This document shows positions 1-13,275 of a DNA stretch of 64,000 bases, piece by piece. The notes below the pieces were generated by a model that searched no databases, was not told the origin of the DNA, and saw only the letters and a program-made list of their open reading frames with translations. The stretch comes from Haliotis asinina. Lineage: Eukaryota > Mollusca > Gastropoda > Lepetellida > Haliotidae. Where the stretch lies: assembly GCF_037392515.1 (NCBI RefSeq), contig NC_090288.1, positions 59,691,673-59,755,672 of the forward strand. Direction: 5' to 3'. Every line of letters starts with the position of its first letter. The first letter of the stretch is position 1. A program made the translations under genes and the position numbers.

Positions 1-2227
1 TGATTCCGACGGCCATGACGGGATATTGTTTCAATGAATACATTCGAGATAGTTCGTGATTCTGACGGCCATGACGGAATATTTTTTCAATGAATACTGT
101 CATGTACATGTCTATATCCAAACGGGATGAGGCATAGAGCTGTGCAGCTGTGCATGCGGTGTTTACGGTCGATAGTTTCCATGTACATGGTTTGTTCAGT
201 AAGCATACGTTTAACCTTCGACATCTGTTAATCATGTACACATGGTATCTATGAACCCTGGGCATAAACGCCTGGGTGAGGCTAGGTGGTCTCGCGATTA
301 TGAATAACGCGGTCAATCGGTATTATGGCAATAATTGTTTCCGAACTAGCTTAATAATGAATCATTATTTTATTACCATCTTTTACAATAGTGGCATTTA
401 CACCATGGCAATACCTCTCCCACTGTGTGTTTATGCGACTTATCGACTAACACTTGCAAGCACCTGTTACACTAGGTATCATGGACGACGTGGTGGAGAA
501 CGGGGTTAGTGCAGCATATGTGGACACAGTACTATTATTCTCGCAGCTAGTTATTTGAAATACAGACGTGTAAATGTTAAATGTATATCAAGACTGAACT
601 AAACACACTCAATTATATATTTGTGTTGATTGTTTAGTTATGGATATTTGTGTTGTTTGTTTTATTTGGTGATCATAATTCTTATGTACTTTAACACGAG
701 TGAGTGAGAGGTTGATTTTACTCAGCCTTAAAAGGTATTGGAGTTATTTGACGGCTTGGGATCTGGATGAAAGCTTTAGATATGCAGGTACTTTGAGTTT
801 TTGATTTAGTTAGCAACTACGGATGTCGTTTCTTGTCTGTGTCACAGAGCACGAATATTTTTCTCTGTCTGCTAGCATCCAGACTGGAGTAAGTCTAGAT
901 ATCCAGGCTTGGTTCCCAGCTCACCGGGCTCCTTTTGAATTAAACTCTAGTTTTTTGTTTCTCTCGGGGTTGTACACTTTCAGATATTAAGTGTACGTTT
1001 GTGATGGGCTGACACACATATGTTCTTAGTCTAGATGAATCTTGGATCAATAATTCTGACCAAACTAAAAAGTCAACCATTCTGAAATTTCACAGATATT
1101 CGATTACAGTAAGCATACACAGGACAATGAACCGTCTTGTTTCGACCTTGACATACCAAATTTTCTACACGGTACTTTACTTCCGGTAGACACTACCATT
1201 ATATGCGACACATGTATATCCGGGTTTGCTATTAATCAGTTTGTATATATGAGCGTGTATAAATTATGCCTCTGTGTGTGTATAGTCATCTTCTTGAGCG
1301 TGGAAATGTCACACGTCAATTTTCTCTTTCGCTGTCCATTTATACAGTTTCCCGTTTCTGCGGAATTAGGGCAAACGAGATGTCATAAAATCTCGTACAC
1401 TACGTGTAACTGTACACCTCTACATTAGATTGCTTGGATGTATTGGGTTACTTTGCTCATAACAACATGAAATCACTGTTAGCATTGACAGCATTATATG
1501 TTATTCACGCATAATAAACTCCTTTCTGTAATATGTTCTACCACTCGCACAGCCAAGTCAATAGATGAAACACAATAATGCAAGCAACTCGCACATCAAC
1601 CTCAATGCCTGATAATAACAGGAACACATTCTAACACAGCGGTATCCCACAAAGGCCAAGTTATCTCACGGGACATCGGTTTTGCTATTTCAAAATGCAC
1701 TTGACAGTTTACGGCGCGCTACAAACACACAGCTCATCATAATCTAAGTGATTTTGCAGCGCCCTGGAGCGGTGACACTCTCACTTGGCTGGTGATTCCT
1801 GAAACAGACACTGCCTCATCGAAAACCCACACGATAAGGGCCCAGCTCTAATCAAGTTAGACTCGAGAAAAAGTTCACCGGTCAATGGTATTGACATGGC
1901 CATGAAGCTTATTTGTGTTCTGTTCTCTACGAACACATTGCCGTTAGCGCCACTCCATAAAACACAGCAATCAAACTTTACGATGTCTCCATTGATTAGT
2001 GTGTCTTGCGTTAGTGCTAACCTACTCAATATCTCCACACTATAAATTGGATCTCATTTCAACCAAGAACTGATATAGAGATTGGGAATTGAAGCATCAC
2101 GCCTTTCGGGTCAGTGCATTGGGTTCCGTTTCTTTGCCATGTTTTGTAAATAAATATTTGTGTCGGTGTACTAAACTGCGTGGCGAAAGAAGGTACACCC
2201 ACACTTTAATAGTAGTTAGAAATGAAT
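1..2227. other. Unannotated host DNA
   Basis: No coding exon, RNA gene or mobile element could be supported. The opening ~100 bases contain two copies of a ~50-bp phrase (gattc-gacggccatgacgg-atatt-ttcaatgaatac), so the window begins in a short tandem repeat. The open frames here are short and lack protein-like composition or splice signals. Confidence 0.5.
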
Positions 2228-2395
2228 GAACGAGTTTAGTTTTACGCCACTTTTAGCACTATTCCAGCTACATCACGGCGGGGATACCAGAAATGGGCTT
2301 CACGCATAGTTTCCTCCAGGGGAACAGAACTCGGGTCTTCGGCGCTGCAAGTGAGCGTCTTAATCACTATACTACCCTACCTCTAACAAATAAGA
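2228..2395 (-). mobile_element. tRNA-derived SINE, family B
   Basis: The stretch runs from a 'ttttacgccacttttagcactattccagc' type end through 'ccagaaatgggcttcac' to 'aactcgggtcttcggcg'. Read on the minus strand it begins with a tRNA-like head and ends with the 'aatattgctaaa-gtggcgtaaaac' tail. The same order of words recurs in this window at about 4650, 11560, 40220 and 40780 (minus) and 38510, 42690, 43820 and 63510 (plus), which is what a dispersed SINE family shows. The copy is diverged. Confidence 0.7.
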
Positions 2396-2431
2396 AATGG
2401 TTAGTGGAAATCAGTGTATCTGATACGTTAA

Positions 2432-2674
2432 CGCGTGAAGATCCGAGTTAGAATTGATCGTCAGTAGCCCATGACTGTCGTAAGAGGTGACTACCGGAAT
2501 CGGATGGTCATTCCCGCTGACTTGGTTGTCACATGTCATCGTATTCCAGTTGCGCTGATCGATGCTCATGCTGTTGGTCACTGGAGTGTCTGGTCCAAAC
2601 TACATTATTTTCAGACCGCCGCCATATTTTTGGAATATTGCTGAGTGCGACATAAAACCAAACTCACTCACTCG
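2432..2674 (+). mobile_element. SINE, family A (actcactc tail)
   Basis: The copy starts with 'cgtgaagatccgagttagaat', continues through 'tgtcgtaagaggtgactaccgg' and ends with 'ggaatattgctgagtgcg' and (actc)n. It matches, word for word in order, the element at 14618-14890. Fragments of the same family occur at 35708 (plus), 48358 (minus) and 52290 (minus). The actcactc tail probably seeds the GAGT microsatellites seen elsewhere in the window. Confidence 0.75.
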
Positions 2675-2792
2675 CTCTAATAGCGTTAAACATATTTTGG
2701 TAAAATAGTTTTTCAAGTGAGTACTTTTTCTTCTTCGTCATTTGCTTCTGAACAGGTTTCAAATTGTTTTTCATCCTTTTGAACTACAACCT

Positions 2793-3955
2793 CATTATCC
2801 GGACACCCGTCTCACAGCCTCGAAAATGGACGTCATACTAGAGACCCGTTAATCTGGACACCCGTCTTACAGCCTCCAAGATGGACGTCATACTAAAGAC
2901 CCGTTAATCTGGACACCCGTCTCACAGCCTCGAACATGAACGTCATACTAAAGACCCGTTAATTTGGACACCCGTCTCACATCCTCCAGCATGGACGTCA
3001 TACCGAAGACCTGTTATTCCGGACACCCGTCTCAAATCCTCAAGCATGGACGTCATACTAAAGACCCGTTAACCTGGACACCCGTCTCACAGCCTCCAAG
3101 ATGGACGTCATACTAAAGACCCGTTAATCTGGACACCCGTCTCACAGCCTCCAGCATGGACGTCATACTAGAGACCCGTTAGTCTGGACACCCGTCTCAC
3201 AGCCTCCAAGATGGACGTCATACTAAAGACCCATTAATCTGGACACCCGTCTCACAGCCTCCAGCATGGACGTCATACCTAAGACCCGTTAATCTGGATA
3301 CCCGTCTCAAAGCCTCCAAGATGGACGTCATACTAAAGACCCGTTAATCTGGACACCCGTCTCACAGCCTCCAGCATGGACGTCATACCGAAGACCCATT
3401 AATCTGGACACCCGTCTCACAGCCTCAAGCATGGACGTCATACCGAAGACCCGTTAATCTGGACATCCGTCTCACAGCCTCCAGCATGGACGTCATACCG
3501 AAGACCCGTTAACCTGGACATCCGTCTCACAGCCTCCAGCATGGAGGTTATACCGAAGACCCGTTAATCTGGACACCCGTCTCACATCCTCCAGCATGGA
3601 CGTCATACTAAAGACCCGTTAATCTGGACACCCGTCTCACAGCCTTCAGCATGAACGTCATACCAAAGACCCGTTAATCTGGACATCCGTCTCACATCTT
3701 CCAAGATGGACGTCATACTTAAGACCCGTTAATCTGGACACCCGTCTCACATCCTCCACAATGAACGTCATACTAAAGACCCGTTAATCTGGACACCCGC
3801 CTTACAGCCTCCAAGATGGACGTCATACTTAAGACCCGTTAATCTGGACACCCGTCTCACATCCTCCACAATGAACGTCATACTAAAGACCCGTTAATCT
3901 GGACACCCGTCTTACAGCCTCCAAGATGGACGTCATACTTAAGACCCGTTAATCA
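2793..3955. repeat. 55-bp minisatellite, about 21 copies
   Basis: The word 'cgtcatac' recurs every 55 bases (2831, 2886, 2941, 2996 and onward) to about 3950. The unit reads gacccgttaatctggacacc, then cgtctcacagcctccagcat, then ggacgtcatactaaa. Variation is mostly single substitutions (catgaacgtc, ctaaag/ccgaag/cttaag). The last copies alternate ctcca-aatgaacg and ctccaagatggacg forms, which suggests a higher-order two-unit duplication at the right end. No long ORF follows the period. Confidence 0.95.
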
Positions 3956-4620
3956 ATAATGTGGATATTTCTAATGCTTCTACTGGAAGGGGGCTACCAT
4001 GCGGGTTAACAAGGTTTGGCAACTGTACACCTTGGATATTTGCATGGTTTATTTGACATTTGCAATGGGCCGTTTGTATATGGTCATAGCGAAGATCTAT
4101 TGATTATGGAAAAAAAGTGTAAACAGTGCTAAAACTGTTGGGAACTAATAAATATCAAGTGTTAATATTGCTGTTATTTCGACGTATTCCTTCCGAAAGT
4201 ATTGATCAAAGAGCGCAGTCCCCAGCACGGGCAATAACAAGGATAATGGCACTTCCTTCCGTGGGAGGAAGCACAAACACCTAATATATGCACTGAAGAC
4301 TATAAATGTGGGTGGTTCGATATTCCCACCACGCATATTTAAAATACATAATTTCATACATAAATGAAGGGACTGTTTACTGAAAAAAATGCAAATTGTG
4401 TTAAACAATCAATACCTGAATCAATACGTCATTAATAACGGTAGCGGGTTAAGGCATGGCAGGTGTTGATATTTCCAGCATACCTCACGATAATGTATCG
4501 CGTACTTCTATTAAGAAATACACTGAAATGTGTTGAGATTTTCTTAGACCAGAGGACTAATATTTCGGACTACCTTTGTGGGATCGTCTGTCGGTACTCT
4601 ATGAAATATTTATTGTCTCT
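3956..4620. other. Unannotated host DNA
   Basis: AT-rich single-copy-looking sequence after the minisatellite. No gene or repeat could be supported. Confidence 0.4.
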
Positions 4621-4756
4621 TGAGTGAGTGAGTGAGTGAGTGAGTGAGTTTAGTTTAGTTTTAGTTTTTTATCAAAATATCACGACGGGGGACCCAGAAA
4701 TGGGGAGCTGAAGTCTTCGGTGAGATAAGCGAACGCTTTAACCACTGGGATACCCC
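4621..4756 (-). mobile_element. SINE family B copy with (GAGT)n
   Basis: A short (gagt)n run is followed by 'ttagttttagttttttatcaaaatatcacgac', then 'gacccagaaatgggga', then 'gaacgctttaaccactgggatacccca'. This is the family B SINE in reverse orientation, ending in its tRNA-like head. The middle is shortened relative to the copy at 2228-2395. Confidence 0.6.
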
Positions 4757-6589
4757 ATAGTTTCCATATACCCTTTGTGTCCATGTACATCTTGATAACA
4801 CTTTGTATCTCGCCACGCATCCACGGCTGCCCTGCTTTCATTTATTGTGAAAGAAACAATGTCACGAAGTCGCCACAGATGCTCCTACACCACGTTTTGA
4901 ATAACCTAGTAAGTATAATACGAACAAAATGCACAACTGGTAGACTATCAATACCACGGGTTGATGCATAAATAGACTGCGCACAAACAAAATACCCAAT
5001 TAGGTTTGGCTGTGAACTTGGCATTTGGGAAGCTGTAAAAGAGGAGCCTCATTGCGTCACATGCCGCAGTAACAATACCCCACTCTGTACCACGAATGTC
5101 AGAGTGCCCGGTGGCAATGTCAACTTGTCAGGGTAATCAGATAACTGCCGCTCCGGATATCCGTTGTTCCCGGAAGTCTCTTGATCGACCTTGACCTTAA
5201 TGACAGCATGAACTGTGTGTGAGGCATGTTGTTGAAGACATTCAGAAGTTTTGCTTTGAAATCGGCAACGTTTAACCATTTACCAAAAGCCTCTGCTCTG
5301 TTCTGTAATATGTCACACATGTATTTGTAATGATTCAGTTACCTTCTAACGTGTTATAATTTGTTTTAGTCATAATATCGGTCTGTGTTGTTGTGCCTTT
5401 CTTCAGTTAGGCTTGTAATGCACGGCTCTGTTTTTAACACAAAGAACATTCAGGACTCCAGACTAAACTGCCAACAGTTAGACACTTATGTTTGATATTG
5501 GGTAAAACGAAACAAACAAAACATTGTCATTCGGTGGCGATGGTGTGATACGGGTTTTACAAGTGCAGACTTAATTTAGCCCGTAGGGTGATATTTTAAT
5601 CATCGTTATCACCATTGTTGCAAATGCAACTCAGAGCAGCTTCTTGTCCAGTGCATCCTATCCCAAAATGTACTTATTATTCTCAGACACCAAAGAACCC
5701 CAAATCGCGTGAACTTAAGCGGGAAGGTAAGTCATGACTTGGAAATCCCAAAGTTTTCAAAACAGTAAGGGATGGGGAGTCCTACATACAAACTCACTGC
5801 AGAAAGATAGGTGTATTGTATTTAATGTTTGAGTGCTATGCACACCGTAAACAATACTGTTCCACCTATAAATCTTCGCCCCATGCAAACCAGTGACTAA
5901 AGCCACGACTTACTAACACAACTATGGTAATCAGCCATATCTATTGACCTCCATTGGGTTCCCATCTTGTAATTCCACCTCCGCCATGAATTCTTTCAAT
6001 TAACAAACAGGTGTTACATTCGACCTTTTCATAATGATTGGATAGTGATATCCTTAGAATTGGGTTATGCGGTTATCCCATTACAGTTCGATGAAATACT
6101 ATGGAAAATGATATAGATCGATTCTAAAGTACTGTTGTCATATGATACTTGTCGTAGGTATTTATCGACAGGATATGAAAGTGTGGTATTCAGCCACGCA
6201 GTGCTATCAACTATACCTCCGTACTTGATGATTAAGTGGCAGTTTATATTTAGAGAGTAGTTGGCTTGATTAGTAACACAAAGTACATTATCATTACTAG
6301 CTGGATCTAGCCAGACAAGAGTGGTCATACTGACCCACACCAGGAATTCTCAGAAAAAGGAATTCCTTTACATCAAACTCGTAAAGCCTTGTAGATTCAG
6401 CAATGAAGGACAACGGATAAATCTCTGTTGAAACTAGTGTTATCTTGAGAAGTATTATGACTATATCCTCCCTTCAGGCGACGGAAAACGCACAACTGTA
6501 ACTGTAACCACAAAGAATACTGGTATTTACTGTTATTGCCTTCTCCCTGCGGCCTCCCTTGAATGGTTCAGTTACAGTAAACCAGAGCT
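4757..6589. other. Unannotated host DNA
   Basis: No gene could be supported. Two overlapping minus-strand open frames around 5049-5320 are moderately protein-like but have no start or splice context that I trust. Confidence 0.4.
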
Positions 6590-6611
6590 TACCAAACACA
6601 CACACACACAC

Positions 6612-6664
<53 letters not shown>

Positions 6665-7110
6665 GCGCGCGCGCACGCTCGCACAGACGCGCAGCAAATT
6701 ACAGACACAACAAACCACCGACTTGCCCAACTCAGAGAGAGGGAGAGAGAACAAACAAAAGGCAAACCCATCACCCATTCATCTCCAACACAGGCACATG
6801 CACACACACAAACCACCTCCACCGCGGGCGCACACACACATACCCATCAAAATACAGAGTTAGCAAACACCCATGCAACTCCAGCACGCACACAACGGCA
6901 CAACCACAACCACCATCACACACCACACACCGGCACAACCACAACCACAACCACCATCACACACCACACCACGCCACACTGTGCCACACCGTACCGCACC
7001 ACATCACGCCACACTATACCACAGCACACCCGGAATACCACCATCATCTTTCATCCAACACAACATACAGCCAACATATTACATATTCACCAACACAAAG
7101 TCTATCTCCA
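6590..7110. repeat. (CA)n/(CT)n microsatellite and C/A-rich low-complexity tract
   Basis: Starts with (ca)n, (ct)n, (ac)n and (gc)n blocks at 6597-6672. It continues into a long C/A-only-like tract rich in 'caccac' and 'cacaaccacaacc'. The strand asymmetry (very few G after 6780) keeps long reading frames open on both strands. These are compositional artefacts, not genes. Confidence 0.85.
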
Positions 7111-8580
7111 CCTACAGCTTTGCTCACCCCTAACATCTACAATCATATATCACGCTATAAATAAAATCTCCCTAGACATCTGTGTAATCATTTGTTTTGA
7201 AGCGGAACAATCAGTTTAGTTTGCGAGTACCAAACACACACGAAACCTAGTGAGTCTCCAGGATGGACAATTGAATCGCCATGATGAAACATACTGTAAA
7301 GCGAGATCGATTTTATCCTAGATGCTCTATCCATAGTACTGCGGGTGAGTCTCTTTTTCTGCGATCACCTTCACCCAACATAAGGTACTGTCTCGACAAT
7401 GTCACGGCTAACGAGATACCGATACCAACAGGTCGGTGTTAATTGACAGTACTGATTGGTCCGTCTGGTGCCTGCCAGGCAGATGGAGGAGTTAGGGAGA
7501 GGGGATAGCGGGCGGGGGAAACAGTGTGACTAACGGGAAGTCGTTGAGGGAGTGTCTGTCGTGGGGCATGCATCCACAGCATTGTGAAGTAGTCACTGAA
7601 GTGACTAAAGATGAGTGTGCGGACTACCTGGCGGTCAATAGTGTACTGACATCCCCGGTCACGTAGACTTGCAAGGACTTTGCATTGGATACAAAGGATG
7701 TATACAGAAGATGCTGTTACGAGACAAGCATAAACAACCTGTTGCCATGGAGCCTGCTTCAAGACAGACACGACAAGTTGAATCTGGCTTGACTTTGAGT
7801 TTGCCCATGACTGAGTTGACAGGGGTCAGTGAGGTTATGCAAGTCTAAATACATCATTGTGAATTTGCATGTCGTTTTTTTATAAATCCTAGAAATGACA
7901 ACTTTGTCCTTTGTTCGGAATTATTTTATGTAACCGTTTAACAGATATTCAATCAATAAAATAAGTATATGTATAGTAACAGAAAATCGCTAAATTCATT
8001 TGCAAACGAAATGAATATTCCAACTGCAAAACATGTCGATATTTCATCCAAGTGGATGTGCTAGTTAGATTTTTGCTGGTCCTGATGGCGACGGCTTGCA
8101 ACAACGAGGACAGCATGCTGCGATGCGCACGTTTTTCATAGGAGAATTGCAACAACATCAACATCCATGGCATGCTGTTTCACCAAGCACGCCGGTTAGA
8201 GGCATTTGCATGAAATCAATGTTTTTGACTCGGACTGTGTACACTGCGATCGTGTTTAACACATCTTTATAAAGATTACGTGAAGTAGTTTCATTCAGGG
8301 GAGTTATGGGGTTTCAGAATATATGAAATGTAGTCTGTATTCATAGCGTTCTCATCCTGACTGCAGATGATTGCATCGGAGCACGAGCAGGGGACCTACA
8401 TCCCGCATCTGGGTATTGCCGGGACACAGTACAGAGGGTACTGTCTACATAGTCACATGGAAGTGTTGGCATCCCAGGGATTTGGTCAGAACGTCCGTGT
8501 AGAGTAGCGATTTGGTATCAGGGTGTCATCGGTCGTGACCGCGGTGCTGCTCTTCCGGGTGTGGTGTGGTTGTGGAGGGG
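7111..8580. other. Unannotated host DNA
   Basis: No gene or repeat could be supported. A 110-codon minus-strand frame at 7439-7771 has no recognisable domain. Confidence 0.4.
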
Positions 8581-9120
8581 ATCTATAGTTGGTAGGAGGT
8601 TCGGTGTGCGGGGGTGGTCGGGTTGTAGAGGTGACCTTAGTATGTATTGTAGGAGGTACGATGTGCGGGTATGACGGGTTTCAAGAGGAGTTTCCAAGTT
8701 ACAACAAGTGTGTATGTGGAAGGTTCGGTGTGCGAGATTGGGGAGGGGGAGTTCATGAGGGAACCCTAGTTACAACAAATATGTATGTAGAAGGTTCGGT
8801 GTGCGAGATTGTGGGGGGGGAGTTCATGAGGGAGCCCTAGTTACAACAAGCATGTATGTTAGGAAGTATATGATGTGCGTGTGTGGGGGTGGGGGGGTGG
8901 GGGTGGGGGGGCGTTGTTCAAGACGAGAGTAGCTCACAAATGCACTAGTTATGCGGTAAATGCAGACGTGGAGACGGCCTTCAGTTACGTCAAATGTTAA
9001 TGCGAAAGGTTGACGACGGTGGAGGTCGGGGTGGGATGGTGTAACTCTATGTGTGTGAAAGGTGCGTGCGTGTGTGCGTGTGACCCTAGTTACACCAAGT
9101 GTGTGGGGGGGAGGGGGAGG
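8581..9120. repeat. G-rich degenerate minisatellite
   Basis: Repeated phrases 'gaaggttcggtgtgcgagatt', 'ggggagttcatgaggga' and 'ccctagttacaaca' recur at roughly 65-75-base spacing. They are followed by near-pure G runs at about 8880-8912 and 9100-9122. The G runs could form G-quadruplex DNA. Not coding. Confidence 0.7.
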
Positions 9121-10617
9121 CGAAGTTGTGGGGCTGGCCCGGTGTAAAGTCTAGATGTAGAGAGTCATAATAACAAGTAGTGTAAGTGGCACAGGAATAG
9201 ACTGTAGGATTGTAAGATTAGATACTGGTTAGCCAATGTTATATCAATAATATGCATGTTTCATTTATATGGAGACCACTCTTTAAAAGCAACTTATACC
9301 CACCGTGGGCGTATTCCTACAGATAAACTCTCTATATACATGCCGATATGAGTCTAGTCCATTTCCACCATGATACATTTGGGATATTGACGTGTGCTTT
9401 TTTCTGTGGTTTTGAAATCTCCCCATTGGAGTGTGGAATCGGGGGCGGGTAGAAACATGAAAACAACACACTCTCATCAATGATATGTATGCTATGAAAT
9501 ATATAATATTACGCAACAATCTCAGCACATTTGCATACCGTTTGGGTGTAACTGACATTTTCTGCAGTATAACTGTTTGAACATTATCTGTAAAAGTAAA
9601 ACTCTCACCAAAGTTGGATTGTCATATAATTTACATTTTCTTTCTGTATTTAATAACACTCATCATGCTAGTCCAAGCGATTGATCATATGTGTAACATG
9701 TCTGGTGTATGTATGAACTTGAATGTGATATAGAACAACACAGATTTTTCTATATATTTCTCGAATGATCTGTACTAAAGACAGGCTTTTCCTACATCAA
9801 AGGAATACGTTCATGTATTAAGGATTCCGCGAAAACTGAACGTCAAGCTAACTCATGACGTTTTGGGAATGCTAACAAGGTTTGATAGTTCCACAGGGAG
9901 TGTGTATTGTTCACTGAACACTGAGTACGATGATTATGCTATTGCCACAGCTACAATTTGCTGCAATTATCTTGCAGTGTGACCTACATAAACAATGGCT
10001 TTTGTAGAAGGTATTTGTACACCAGTTGGAATTTGGTAAACTTCAAAAGAACCATTAAAGTCCTGTATTTCATCAAACAGTTCAAAATATTTGACAACAC
10101 ATCATCCTTGGCATTAGTGTTACAGTGTTAATATGTGATAGTGTGTTGCAAGAGTAGAAATGGTTTCTCATGACCCTTGATATTTAAAAGGTTCTGGTAT
10201 TTGTGAGTTATTTAACTTAACATTTCAGAGAATACAAATCTCTGCTTCATAATTTACTTAACTAATATCAAATTTGATTGATGCCTCTCGTCATGGGAGA
10301 TTTGCAACCATTACACATGATTTAACGTCTTACGGAGCGCCTGAAACTGCTCCCTGAGAATACATGCAAACAAGTCGTCATGTATCTTGTAGATATTTAA
10401 TTTCACCCAAACGTGGCAAATGATGCTACCAAACGGACAAGCTCCGACAACCAGTGTTTGCATTGCCACCTGTCAATATTAACGACATGCGGGGTGTTTA
10501 AGAACCATCGATATACACTTGTCGCGTTCACTTACACCACGGCATTTTATATGCAGACTCACTATTTGCTTCAAAGCTAGAAATAAGCGAATCATGATCA
10601 GGAAAGTAGTGCCTTAC
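9121..10617. other. Unannotated host DNA
   Basis: AT-rich sequence with no supportable gene. It may be intronic or intergenic next to the candidate exon at 10618-10710. Confidence 0.4.
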
Positions 10618-10710
10618 CTGGGATGTGACGAATGCAGGGGGATTTTCGTATCCTAGTCCCGCATTTTCCGACCGAAATTCACGCGCAAGACACTGTGAAC
10701 AGGCATCCAT
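10618..10710 (-). CDS. Candidate first coding exon, unknown product
   Basis: On the minus strand an ATG at 10710 opens exactly 31 codons and runs into a consensus donor (CAG|GTAAGG, GT at 10617-10616), leaving phase 0. The peptide is hydrophilic, with two early cysteines (CSQC) and a GYENPPAF stretch like the cytoplasmic tails of some membrane proteins. It sits in a locally CpG-rich patch, and a CACGTG E-box lies upstream at about 10848, which suits a promoter-proximal exon. No continuation exon was identified downstream (<10600), so the protein family is unknown. A spurious ORF ending at a chance donor remains possible. Confidence 0.28.
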
Positions 10711-11549
10711 CCTTACACACGGAGTGTCGTCTGCAGACCACGCGTTGTCACAAAGCAGACGACATCTCAGCCCGCGCGTGTTACGTATGGAGCTGGTCGA
10801 TAGACTGAGAGAGACTTGATCATAAATTATTACGCTGAAACCGCTTGTCACGTGACTAGCAATTCTACAAACTATGGTTCTATGGAGTGGAGTAAACGGT
10901 TGAACAGATATATGCTGATAATAGGTACAATGAACGTTGTAAATATTTAAAGATTGATCTATGTGGTGGGGAGACGAAGCAGCGGTGTAGCTCTGGTTTA
11001 GTATTGATCTAAAAGACGAATGAACTATAACGCCGATAGAAAATTAGGCATTTCCACTTGGAAAATACATCAGAATCTCACAATCCATTATGGAAAGATG
11101 GAACGACAGGATGGGTCGAGTGGGTTGATGACAATATGTTTGCCAGCCCTAAACAAACACAATTAAGGCTGAATTGAATCAGGCTGAGGTTCATTCCACC
11201 AAACTGATTTCGGGTTTGAATCAGGAAATTTGATAAAGACCATGCTGAATTTTTTATAAGACGTTTTATTGCTTTAACCGAAAGACTCCGAACACAAGAT
11301 CTTCTTTAAGTTGAATTGCTCCCAGATGAATCGCCAGGATGTGAACGTTGATTCATTTCTGAAGGAGGTTGTTTCAACATTTGCACTCCTTCTAAGTACT
11401 GCGGAGTTTGTGTAGAAGAAGTTATTTAAAACTATGACGAACATTTTCACGTTGATACATATGAATTATTATAGATTTTACCTCTTTATCTTTAAAATAT
11501 AAAAAGGTTAGGCGTGTGTGTCTGGATAATTTGTTTTAGAGAGGTTGCA
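10711..11549. other. Unannotated host DNA
   Basis: Apart from a possible promoter next to the candidate exon, nothing could be supported. Confidence 0.35.
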
Positions 11550-11715
11550 TGCATGGTCAGACCATTTTAGCAACGTTCCAGCAATACTGTGGAGGGGAGA
11601 CACCAGAAATGCTCTTCACGCATTTCAACAGCCATATTGGGAATCGAATCTGGGTCTTCGGCGTGACGAGACAGCATTTCAACCACAAGGCTAAGCCAAT
11701 GTCCCTTCTCACCTT
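11550..11715 (-). mobile_element. SINE family B copy
   Basis: The words 'ccattttagcaacgttccagc', 'gacaccagaaatgctcttcac', 'gaatcgaatctgggtcttcgg' and 'aaccacaaggctaagcca' occur in family B order on the reverse strand. The reverse complement of 'gaatcgaatctggg' is a degenerate pol III B box. Confidence 0.7.
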
Positions 11716-13060
11716 CAGTTATAAAGGTTTCTTTTTACACAGTTCCAGCAAATACCTTACACGTTCTAAATGTTTCTTAGATGAATTATTTACAACATAT
11801 TCCTATTATTCTCTTCACATATTCAATATATATATGTATCTTCATACCTCTCTGTGTCACTCTAATAATCATAAATTAGCACCAGATGTTTCCTTTCAGC
11901 CATTAGTGCTGATATGACAGACAGACATGACTCTTTGATTTTAGAATCATCAGTCATGACTTGATAGAAAGGAATGACTCTGTGATTGTCACAGTCATCA
12001 TGCGTCAGTAGCTGTCTCCAGTGAGTCAACTGACCATTGATTCGTTCCTTCAGACGGAATCATACGTCCAAACACGTACAGTCAACGTGTGCAAGATCAA
12101 GATTGTGGGCGGTTATGTTGGACTCGTGTAGGTTGGGTAGGGCTTCAGAGGTTTTCTTCTTTATCGCACTCTGCCGGACATTTGCCACAATTATAACGCT
12201 TTGATTACACAATGCCATTTATGACATTTATGCCAAATATGACATATGTTGAATTATTACGCTTATAGAAAATATATTATTACCGCTTCTTGTGAACATA
12301 GTACATACTCTTACCTGGGTCAGACAAACCAGTGGTGTCTAGAATAAGCTTAGCGTAGTACTGTAGTTTAGGGATACGATGGCGCAAGTATCCTCATTAT
12401 AACGTTAATCCTATAAAGGCTCGTGTCGTTAAATATGTACACTCGGTCTCCGTGTTGCAGAGTCGCGCAAATAATACGAGAAGACAGGTCAAAGACTGCA
12501 GTTCAGTTACACCTGGAATGAATAATTGTGTACCCACTCCAAGAAGTGCTTGTCACAAATTACACGTGTAATGTTTCTTTCAGGTCACATTCACCTTGCG
12601 CGTCACGTTCTTCAGCTGTTGGTTTTACGCGGACCTACCGGAGCTTCTTGTTTGCAGCTCCTGTTATATGGAGAACACCTGTTTCCACACACCACATAGT
12701 TCTTTAGGCATGCATTGATTTTAGCTAAAAACTACCAACATGATATATTAGATATGTATCAGATTCGAGGTAGGAGAGGCTATTAACTGGTGAGACTGTT
12801 GTGATTCCTGATGTCCGACATGTAGTTCAGTGCTTCATGCGATCTCGGGGAACCGATGTATGGATGTTGACGTAGATGTCTGGCACTGGACGAAACCATT
12901 TTGCCAAGGCATTTGATATACAGCAGTCAACTATATTCCTTTGGCAGTTGCGCGGTGTTTTTAGCCTTTGAACTTACACATCAAAGGTACGAGACACATT
13001 GCTTACAGTCCTCTACTCTGTTAGGTCCGATATCAGATTACATCTTAAACCATAGGGATA
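11716..13060. other. Unannotated host DNA
   Basis: No gene could be supported. Confidence 0.4.
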
Positions 13061-13275
13061 TACGATTCATTTATTCAGTTTCTGACATTACCTCACAGAT
13101 TCAGCTAGGCATGTGGAATGATATACCCATAGCAGATCGAATCTGTACTCTGTGTCAGGATAACTGTGTCGGAGATGAATACCATGCACTTTTGTTGCGA
13201 TTACTTCGGCCAGTTTATAACAAACTGTTGTCAGCATATTTGTACGTTCATCCAAACGTATCAAATTCCATATGA
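13061..13275 (+). pseudogene. Non-LTR retrotransposon ORF2 3' fragment
   Basis: The last ~70 codons of an open frame read like the region C-terminal to reverse transcriptase in LINE ORF2 proteins. There is a 'GMWNDIP...RIC.LC....VGDEYHALL' series, i.e. a basic/aromatic stretch followed by a Cys-x2-Cys pair and a conserved GDEYH block. The same frame is open upstream to 12901, but that part is less clearly related. No reverse transcriptase core, 5' end or poly(A) tail is visible, so this is a 5'-truncated, decayed copy. The call rests on motif resemblance only. Confidence 0.45.

Noticed and set aside
2793..3955. Possible CRISPR-like array
   Set aside because: The 55-bp units are contiguous near-identical repeats without unique spacers, in a eukaryotic genome.
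6474..7164. Long frames on both strands in the CA/CT region (e.g. 201 codons, plus strand)
   Set aside because: They follow C/A-only composition and dinucleotide repeats; His/Thr-rich translations are artefacts.
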